From Gammaproteobacteria bacterium (GTDB taxonomy: Bacteria; Pseudomonadota; Gammaproteobacteria; Ga0077536): a stretch of 34,321 bases of DNA. Where the stretch lies: NCBI GenBank assembly GCA_019747795.1, contig JAIEQK010000229.1:1-34321 (forward strand). Reading direction: 5' to 3'. The translations under genes and the position numbers were made by a program. Shown piece after piece: positions 9,017 through 14,766 of this stretch (the first letter of the stretch is position 1; every line of letters starts with the position of its first letter). The notes below the pieces were generated by a model, which searched no databases, was not told where the DNA came from, and worked only from the letters and a program-made list of their open reading frames with translations.

Positions 9017-9487
9017 TCAGCGACGCGGCTTGGGCGCCGGGCGGGTCAGGGCCGCCATCGCGTCGCGCGCCGAGGTGCGCAGCGGGTACTCGGCGTGGTC
9101 GAGCTTCAGCTCGACCGTGTGGCCGTCGGGATCGCGCAGGTAGACCGAGGTGCCGAAACCCGTGGCGCCGTAGAGTTCGACCGGGCCCCAGGTGACTTCG
9201 ACGTCGTGCCGCGCGAGATGCTCGAGCACCGCGTCCATCTCGCCGTCCACCAGCAGGCAGACGTGATCGATGCCGCGGTTCGCGGGCGGCGCGAGGGGGG
9301 TATCGGCGCCCAGGACCTTGAGGTCGACGATGTGGCGCCCGCAGCGCAGCTGGTAGATGCCGGCGTCCTCGATGATGCGCTCGAGACGCAGGCCGAGTGC
9401 GTCGCAATAGAACGCCAGGCTGCGTTCGATGGCGGTGACCTGCAGGACGACGTGATCCAGACCGTGATAGCGAAAGGGTGCGGCCAT
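9017..9487 (-). CDS. VOC-family (glyoxalase/dioxygenase-like) protein
   Basis: A 156-residue protein made of a paired beta-alpha-beta-beta-beta module of the vicinal oxygen chelate superfamily. The first half starts YHGLDHVVLQVTAIERSLAF, with the metal-ligand histidine near residue 11; the second has GIDHVCLLVDGEMD and ends YLRDPDGHTVELKLD with the metal-ligand glutamate. This layout resembles single-module VOC proteins of the STM3117 type. The reaction cannot be assigned. The ATG at 9487 is chosen over a much longer in-frame extension because the domain begins immediately after it. It is divergent from the Rieske gene, with 117 bp between the starts, so the two may share a promoter region. 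Confidence 0.85.
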   Translation of the reverse strand: MAAPFRYHGLDHVVLQVTAIERSLAFYCDALGLRLERIIEDAGIYQLRCGRHIVDLKVLGADTPLAPPANRGIDHVCLLVDGEMDAVLEHLARHDVEVTWGPVELYGATGFGTSVYLRDPDGHTVELKLDHAEYPLRTSARDAMAALTRPAPKPRR

Positions 9488-9604
9488 GGTGTGCGCCCGT
9501 GGTTCGACTCGGTGGCCACCGTACTGCGTGCGGCGCCCGCCGTCGAGTCCTCGCGGCGGACAAAGACGTCGGCGCGCTGCTAGTCTTGCGCGGGAGTACC
9601 ACCC

Positions 9605-9919
9605 ATGCCCGACATCGCCCTCATCAACGTGGCGCGCCTCGCCGACGACGCGCCGACCCGCATCGAACTGCCCGGCCTGCCGCCGCTGGTGGTCGTGCGC
9701 CATGGCACGCTGTTCCACGTGTTCGACGATCGCTGCACGCACGACGAAGCCTCGCTGGCCGACGGCAGCGTCGAGGGCGAAGAGCTCTTCTGTCCGCGCC
9801 ATCGCGGCGCGTTCGCGCTGGCCGACGGCCGCCCCACCCGACCGCCCTGCTTCGTGCCGCTCAGGCGTCACGCCGCGCGCGTGATCGACGGCGTGCTCTA
9901 CCTCGACTGGGCGGGTTGA
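9605..9919 (+). CDS. Rieske-type [2Fe-2S] ferredoxin-like protein
   Basis: A 104-residue protein holding one Rieske cluster site: CTH at 44-46 and CPRH at 63-66, that is C-x-H followed by 16 residues and C-x-x-H. This is the ligand set for a [2Fe-2S] cluster bound by two cysteines and two histidines. The size and lack of a membrane segment fit the small soluble ferredoxins that feed electrons to ring-hydroxylating oxygenases, or the small subunit of NirD-like proteins. GGGAG stands before the ATG. It is divergent from the VOC gene, so a shared role in aromatic breakdown is possible, but no oxygenase is nearby. Confidence 0.88.
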   Translation: MPDIALINVARLADDAPTRIELPGLPPLVVVRHGTLFHVFDDRCTHDEASLADGSVEGEELFCPRHRGAFALADGRPTRPPCFVPLRRHAARVIDGVLYLDWAG

Positions 9920-9936
9920 GCCGCACGCCGACGCCG

Positions 9937-10114
9937 GCCTGGATTTCTCACAGGTGCTCGTCGCGAGGGCGACGAGATGCCGTTGTGGCGGGCCGCACGG
10001 AGCAAAACCCGGCGAAGGCATGGTCGACACCATGTCGAGACGGGTTTTGCGAGTACGGCCCACTACTGCGCGCAGATCGGCGGCCGCGGCAGGGGGCCTG
10101 TGAGAAATCCAGGC
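9937..10114. repeat. 174-bp structured inverted-repeat element, copy 1
   Basis: The ends form an exact 18-bp inverted repeat, GCCTGGATTTCTCACAGG against CCTGTGAGAAATCCAGGC. Inside are CTCGTCGC-GAGG-GCGACGAG, a 10-bp stem GCAAAACCCG/CGGGTTTTGC, and a 6-bp hairpin CATGGT-CGAC-ACCATG nested in it. The core (9939-10112) is the same length, without gaps, as the second copy at 30368-30541; differences between copies keep base pairing. It lies between the Rieske gene and the LLM gene, ending about 42 bp before the LLM start codon. It looks like a small non-autonomous mobile or structured-RNA element. Confidence 0.85.
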
Positions 10115-10156
10115 TAGTATGGCCGCCCTGTTTCAGCACATATCGCGGAGGTTTCC

Positions 10157-11005
10157 ATGGACATAGGCGTGATGATCTTCCCCACCGACAAGTCCATCCA
10201 GCCGGTCGAACTCGCGCGCGAGGTCGAGGCGCGCGGACTCGAATCGCTGTGGTTTCCGGAGCACAGCCACATTCCGACCAGCCGCGAGACGCCGTGGGGC
10301 GGCCGTGAGGGCGCACCGCCGCTGCCCGAGCAGTACTGGCGCTCCCACGACCAGTTCGTCGCGCTCGCGGCCTGCGCCGCCGTGACCAGCCGTATCCGAC
10401 TCGGCACCGGCATCACCCTGGTCGCCCAGCGCGATCCGATCTGGCTCGCGAAGGAGGTGGCCAGTCTCGACTTCATCTCCAACGGTCGCTTCGAGCTCGG
10501 CATCGGCTACGGCTGGTGCGTCGAGGAGATGCGCAACCACGGACTCGCCTACCGCGAGCGGCGCGCGGTGCTGCGCGAACACATCCTCGCGATGAAGGAA
10601 CTGTGGACCAAGGAAGAGGCGAGCTTCGAGGGCAAGTACGTGCACCTGGAGAAGAGCTGGGCCTGGCCCAAGCCCGTGCAGATGCCCCACCCGCCCATCG
10701 TCATGGGCGGCGCGGCCGGCCCGCAGACCGCGGCCCACGTCGCCGAGTTCTGCACCGGCTGGATGCCGCTCGGCGGCGCCTACGATCTGCAGAACGGGCT
10801 GAAGGAGATTCATGCCGCGTTCGCCAAGATCGGCCGCGATCCGGCGAGCCTCTCGCTCGGCATGTTCTACGCCCGCCAGGTGCCGGAGGACGCGCTGAAG
10901 AAGCACGCCGCGCTCGGCTTCACCCGCGCCATCCTGCCGCTGCCCTCAGAAGGTCGCGACACCGTGCTGCCGATGCTGGACGAGATCGCGAAGATTCGAG
11001 TGTAG
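10157..11005 (+). CDS. LLM-class (luciferase-like) flavin/F420-dependent oxidoreductase
   Basis: A 282-residue luciferase-like TIM-barrel protein. It starts MDIGVMIFPTDKSIQPVELA and has the class features WFPEHSHIP near 34, RIRLGTGITLVAQRDP near 76, LDFISNGRFELGIGYGW near 100 (typical of the family), and HPPIVMGGAAG near 177. These resemble the subgroup usually labelled F420-dependent, but members in proteobacteria may use FMN, so the cofactor is uncertain. The substrate is unknown. CGGAGG precedes the ATG. The stem element at 9937-10114 is directly upstream. The TAG stop (11003-11005) is contributed by a TGTAGG repeat. It is convergent with the amidase. Confidence 0.85.
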   Translation: MDIGVMIFPTDKSIQPVELAREVEARGLESLWFPEHSHIPTSRETPWGGREGAPPLPEQYWRSHDQFVALAACAAVTSRIRLGTGITLVAQRDPIWLAKEVASLDFISNGRFELGIGYGWCVEEMRNHGLAYRERRAVLREHILAMKELWTKEEASFEGKYVHLEKSWAWPKPVQMPHPPIVMGGAAGPQTAAHVAEFCTGWMPLGGAYDLQNGLKEIHAAFAKIGRDPASLSLGMFYARQVPEDALKKHAALGFTRAILPLPSEGRDTVLPMLDEIAKIRV

Positions 11006-11029
11006 GTCGGACTTCAGTCCGACATTGAA
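11001..11029. repeat. TGTAGG-type palindromic repeat, single arm (copy 3)
   Basis: A single arm beginning TGTAGGTCGGACTTCAGTCC, the same as the left arm of copy 1 over 26 bases. The second arm is absent; a different inverted repeat follows at 11036. Its TAG is the stop codon of the LLM gene. Confidence 0.8.
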
Positions 11030-11035
11030 GTCGTA

Positions 11036-11091
11036 AATCGGGGACAGACCGCGTTTTCCCGCTCGCGGGAAAACGTGGTCTGTCCCCGATT
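11036..11091. repeat. GGGACAGACC inverted repeat (possible two-way terminator), copy 1
   Basis: A 56-bp near-perfect inverted repeat: the left arm starts AATCGGGGACAGACCGCG and the right arm ends GTGGTCTGTCCCCGATT, with one mismatched pair and a loop in CGCTCGCG. It lies between the convergent LLM and amidase genes, so it may terminate both; no T-run follows, so this is inferred. The related element at 14718-14762 shares the GGGACAGACCNCGTTTT arm. Confidence 0.8.
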
Positions 11092-11101
11092 CAACCCGCC
11101 C

Positions 11102-12538
11102 TCAGGCGCACACAGCCGGCTTTCTCCCGCGCCACGGCCGCGCGGATTCGATCTGCGCGGCGAGGCGGAACAGCGTGGCTTCGTCGCCGTCGCGGCCGAC
11201 GAACTGCACGCCGATCGGCAGCCCCTCCTTCGACCAGCCCATCGGCACCGACATCGCCGGCGCGCCGCTCGCGTTGAACGGCGCGGTGTAGCAGCAGTCG
11301 GGCCCCATGCGCGTGTCGTCGTAGGCTTCCACGTCGAGCTGCATGTCGTAGTAGCCGTGGCTGCGCGGCAGCATCGGCACGGTCGGCATCAGCCACGCGT
11401 CGTAGGCGGCCATGCGGGTCATCAGGTCCCGGCAGAGCGCGCGCATCGTCTCGATGTTGCGCGCGTGGCTCGGGCCGTCGATGGCGCGGCCCTTGGCCGC
11501 CATGGTCCAGTACAGCGGCGCCATGTCCGCGGACCCGGCCGCGCGACCGACCAGCGGCGCCATGTTGTCCAGGAACAGCGCGGTCTCGACCGCGACGATC
11601 GCCGTATAGGTCTTGTACAGCGGCCAGAAGTCGTAGGGTACGGGCTCGGGCTCCACCGCGTGACCGAGGGTCTCGAGCAGGCGCCCCGCCTCCTCCACCG
11701 CCTGGCGCACTTCGACGTTGAGCGGTGTGCCGTGGCTCGGCGTGTCGGTGACGAGCGCGATGCGCAGCCGTCCCGGCTCGGCGCCGACCTCGGCGCTGAA
11801 GGTGCGCGCCGGACGCGGCAGTGCATAGGGCTCGCCGGGCAGGCCGCCGGCCGTGACGTCGAGCAGCGCGGCGCTGTCCCGCACGGTCAGCGACACGCAG
11901 TGCAAGGTCGCACCGCCGCACCAGAAATCCACCGCCAGCGGCGCGAGCGAGATGCGGCCGCGGGCGGGCTTCAGGCCGAACAGCCCGCAGTTCGCCGCCG
12001 GCACGCGGATCGAGCCGCCGCCGTCCGAGGCGTCGGCCATCGGCAGCACGCGCGCCGCCACCGCCGCCGCCGAGCCGCCGCTGGAACCGCCCGGCGTGCG
12101 TTCGAGGTGCCAGGGACTGCGCGTCACGCCGTGCAGGCTGGACTCTGTGGCGAGCGCCCAGCCCTGCTCCGGCGAGGTGGTCTTGCCGAAGGGAATGAGA
12201 CCAGCGGCCTTCATGCGCGCGATGAGCAGCGAGTCCGTCGGCGCGACCTGCTCGCGCAGGTAGGGCAGGCAGTTGGTGAAGGGGTGGCCGCCCCAGGCGC
12301 TGGCCAGTTCCTTGACCAGCCAGGGCACACCCTTCAGCGGACCGTCGGGCAGGCGCGCCGAATCGGCCGCCGCGAGCGCCTCGTCGTAGGCGCGATGGGT
12401 GAGGAAATTGAGCGCGGGATTGATCTGCTCCGCGCGGGCGATGGCTTCGGCCATCACTTCGCGGGCCGACACCTCACCGCCGCGCACCAGGGCCGCGAGG
12501 CCCACGGCGTCGAACTGATCGTATTCCTGGAACGCCAT
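11102..12538 (-). CDS. Amidase (amidase-signature family)
   Basis: A 478-residue serine hydrolase of the amidase-signature family, which hydrolyses C-N bonds of amides to acid and ammonia or amine. The Ser-cisSer-Lys triad is visible: Lys76 in GVPWLVKEL, the cis-serine at 152 in TPGGSSGGSAAA, and the nucleophile Ser176 in DGGGSIRVPA. Spacings of 76 and 24 residues match the family. The C-terminal half (DAWLMPTVPMLP, FNASGAPAMSVPMG) also fits. GGAGGGCAGC stands before the ATG. The substrate is not evident. It lies downstream of the carotenoid oxygenase on the other side of a 98-bp gap on the same strand, and is convergent with the LLM gene. Confidence 0.9.
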   Translation of the reverse strand: MAFQEYDQFDAVGLAALVRGGEVSAREVMAEAIARAEQINPALNFLTHRAYDEALAAADSARLPDGPLKGVPWLVKELASAWGGHPFTNCLPYLREQVAPTDSLLIARMKAAGLIPFGKTTSPEQGWALATESSLHGVTRSPWHLERTPGGSSGGSAAAVAARVLPMADASDGGGSIRVPAANCGLFGLKPARGRISLAPLAVDFWCGGATLHCVSLTVRDSAALLDVTAGGLPGEPYALPRPARTFSAEVGAEPGRLRIALVTDTPSHGTPLNVEVRQAVEEAGRLLETLGHAVEPEPVPYDFWPLYKTYTAIVAVETALFLDNMAPLVGRAAGSADMAPLYWTMAAKGRAIDGPSHARNIETMRALCRDLMTRMAAYDAWLMPTVPMLPRSHGYYDMQLDVEAYDDTRMGPDCCYTAPFNASGAPAMSVPMGWSKEGLPIGVQFVGRDGDEATLFRLAAQIESARPWRGRKPAVCA

Positions 12539-12636
12539 GCTGCCCTCCGCGCGCCGCTGGCCGGAGTATGGGGCAAGGTCCGCGAAAAGGGATTTCTCCT
12601 ATCGGGGTAGTGGCGACCCAACGCCCGGGACGTGAC

Positions 12637-14046
12637 TCAGGCCGCGGGCATCCAGTTGCCGTGGAAGCCCGAGGGCACGCGCGTCTCGAGCCGCGCCAGC
12701 GCCACCGGTCCGGCGGCGATCTGCGCGGCGTCCAGCACCAGCAGATCGCTGCGTGCCTCGCGCGCGCGGTAGGCGACCGCCAACAGCCAGCCCTCGCCTT
12801 CTGGCGCGTCTGCGGCACGCGGCACGAACACCGGCTCCGACACGCTGTCGCCGGCCGGCAGGCGGTAGATCTCGCGCGTGTCGCGCACGAAGTCATAGCG
12901 CGCGATTTCGTCGAACACCGCCGCTCGCCCCTGCGCGCCCGGCGTGGTGGAGAAGTAACCATAGCGATGCGCGAGTCCGGCGTAGCGCTCGTCCAGGCGC
13001 GGAAACTCCGAGGCCTGCTCGTCCAGCCGCGTGGTGGTGAACGTGTCCGTGGCGCCGCCCAGGTCGAGCCGCCAGCGTTCGAGGCGCGCCTCGGCCTGGC
13101 GCGGATCGGGCGGGCGACCGTCGGCGTGGGGAAAGCCCGGGCCCGCGTCGTAGCGCAGCATGTCGGCCACGATCACACCGTCGGCGTCGTAGGCGTTCAG
13201 CGGGTGGAACACGCAGCAGGCCTCGCCGGCGAACCAGCGCAGATCGGCCGCCGAGCCCTCGCGCGGCATCACGCCGAGCAGGCTCGGGCGGTCCTGCTCC
13301 CACGCCAGCAGCGGCCCACCGCGGCGCGCGCGCTGCGGCTCGATGGTCAAGGGAAAGATCGGAAACACGAGATAGCGCTCGGTGACGATGAAGTCGTGCA
13401 CCATCGCGCAATAGGGCGCGTCGAACTCGACCGTGCGGGTCAGCACGCCGGCGGCATCGATATGGTGATAAGCCATGCGCGGCGACCCCCAGCCGTCGAC
13501 GCAGTAGCCGAAGGCGTGCAGCGCGCCTGTCTGGGCATCCACCTTGGGGTGCGCCGTCATCGGTCCACGCAGGCGCCCCTCGAAGTCGCAGGGGCCGCGC
13601 GAGGCGAGCGTGTTCGCGTCGAGTTCGAAGGGCGGATTGAATTCTTCCAGGGCGAGCAGGCGCCCGCCGTGGAACAGCACGTTGGTGTTCGCGACGTTGT
13701 AGCGCACCCCGCGTACCTCGGGCTCGCTGGTCGCGGGATTGCCGAAGGTGCCGAACAGCGCGCGGCCGGCGGCCACCTCGCGGTTCAGCTTGTCGGTGCG
13801 CACCCAGCGGTTGCGATAGGACACGCGGCCGTCGTGCAGACGAAAGGCGTGCACCATGCCGTCGCCGGAGAACATGTGGTAGTCGTCGCGCGGCGGGTAG
13901 TAGGGATTGGGTCCGTTGCGCAGCAGCGTGCCGTCCAGTTCGCGCGGCAGCTCACCCTCGATGACGAGATCCGGCGCGTCGCACTCGAGCCGCAGCGGCG
14001 CGAAGTTGCCGCGCAGGAAGCGGTTGTCGGGATAGGCATGGGTCAT
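12637..14046 (-). CDS. Carotenoid oxygenase family protein
   Basis: A 469-residue protein of the carotenoid cleavage oxygenase family (non-haem Fe(II), seven-bladed propeller), which cleaves double bonds of carotenoids, apocarotenoids or stilbenes. The early motif LDGTLLRNGPNPYY near 38 and HMFSGDGMVHAF near 57 are typical. The four iron-binding histidines can be placed: His166 (MTAHPKVD), His217 (AMVHDFIV), His281 (CVFHPLNAY) and His462 (GFHGNW). The ATG at 14046 is chosen because AAAGGAG lies nine bases before it; the in-frame extension to 14205 runs into the neighbouring gene. No carotenoid biosynthesis genes are nearby, so the substrate is open. Confidence 0.92.
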   Translation of the reverse strand: MTHAYPDNRFLRGNFAPLRLECDAPDLVIEGELPRELDGTLLRNGPNPYYPPRDDYHMFSGDGMVHAFRLHDGRVSYRNRWVRTDKLNREVAAGRALFGTFGNPATSEPEVRGVRYNVANTNVLFHGGRLLALEEFNPPFELDANTLASRGPCDFEGRLRGPMTAHPKVDAQTGALHAFGYCVDGWGSPRMAYHHIDAAGVLTRTVEFDAPYCAMVHDFIVTERYLVFPIFPLTIEPQRARRGGPLLAWEQDRPSLLGVMPREGSAADLRWFAGEACCVFHPLNAYDADGVIVADMLRYDAGPGFPHADGRPPDPRQAEARLERWRLDLGGATDTFTTTRLDEQASEFPRLDERYAGLAHRYGYFSTTPGAQGRAAVFDEIARYDFVRDTREIYRLPAGDSVSEPVFVPRAADAPEGEGWLLAVAYRAREARSDLLVLDAAQIAAGPVALARLETRVPSGFHGNWMPAA

Positions 14047-14074
14047 GAGCGCTCTCCTTTGGCGCCGCGCGCGA

Positions 14075-14674
14075 TCATTCGCCCTGGCCGTTCGCCGGCG
14101 GGGGCGACGGCGGCGGCGGCGCGTCGTCCCACTCGAGGCGCTCGTTGAACACGAAATGCTGGCGCGCGCCGGGCGCCAGCGCCAGCCACTGGCCGTCCTG
14201 CTCAACCCACTGCGTGACCTCGGGCTGCGCGTAGCGCTGCGGCCCGGACTGTAGCTCGGGGCCGGCGAGTTCCGGCCCCAGCAGGCGCGCGGCGACCGCC
14301 GGTTCGAGCGACTCGGAGAAGTTCAGCGTCACACTCACCACCGCGCCGTCACCACCGACGCTGCGGCCTTCGATGCCGAGCAGCTCCCAACCCTCGGCGT
14401 CGAGCTCCATCTGCCGCACGTAGGCCTCGAACGGCACGATGCGCGCGAAGCCCGGCCCGCGCAGCGCGTAGGTGGTCTCCCAGTCGCCGGCCTTCTCGGC
14501 CTCGTAGTAGGTGAGCATGGCCTGCACCAGGGCCGGGTTGCCGAGCTCGTCCAGCCCGCTCACCGCGAGGGTGTCACCCGCCTGGCCGGCGCGTGCGCCG
14601 AGCAGGCACAGCAGACCCAGCATCACCCCGAGCCCTCGCCGCCGCACGACGCGTCGCGTCGCTTCCATCCCCAT
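14075..14674 (-). CDS. Secreted/periplasmic protein of unknown function
   Basis: A 199-residue protein not recognised as a known family. Starting at the ATG at 14674 (preceded by GCGAGGAAC), residues 1-33 look like a signal peptide: several arginines, then a hydrophobic run (LGVMLGLLCLLG) and a likely cleavage after GQA. The mature part resembles small NTF2- or DUF-type domains in outline (YYEAEKAGDWETTYAL, then VSVTLNFSESL), and ends in a proline-rich low-complexity tail (DDAPPPPSPPPANG). An upstream in-frame start at 14707 is less likely. It stands 28 bp upstream of the carotenoid oxygenase on the same strand, so co-transcription is likely. Confidence 0.7.
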   Translation of the reverse strand: MGMEATRRVVRRRGLGVMLGLLCLLGARAGQAGDTLAVSGLDELGNPALVQAMLTYYEAEKAGDWETTYALRGPGFARIVPFEAYVRQMELDAEGWELLGIEGRSVGGDGAVVSVTLNFSESLEPAVAARLLGPELAGPELQSGPQRYAQPEVTQWVEQDGQWLALAPGARQHFVFNERLEWDDAPPPPSPPPANGQGE

Positions 14675-14717
14675 GTTCCTCGCGTCCTCGCTGTAGCGCG
14701 GGCGCATGGTAACAGAT

Positions 14718-14762
14718 GGGACAGACCACGTTTTTCGCTACGCGAAAAACGTGGTCTGTCCC
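14718..14762. repeat. GGGACAGACC inverted repeat, copy 2
   Basis: A perfect 21-bp inverted repeat with a TAC loop; the left arm begins GGGACAGACCACGTTTTTCG and the right arm is its exact complement, ending GGTCTGTCCC. It follows the 3' end of the hybrid histidine kinase and precedes the secreted protein gene on the same strand. It may act as a terminator. It is related to 11036-11091, but the loop-side sequence differs (TTTTTCGC against TTTTCCCGC) with pairing kept. Confidence 0.85.
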
Positions 14763-14766
14763 CGAT

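Noticed and set aside
9937-10114. A standard insertion sequence
   Set aside because: It has terminal inverted repeats but no room for a transposase and no coding capacity; it can only be a non-autonomous element or structured RNA.
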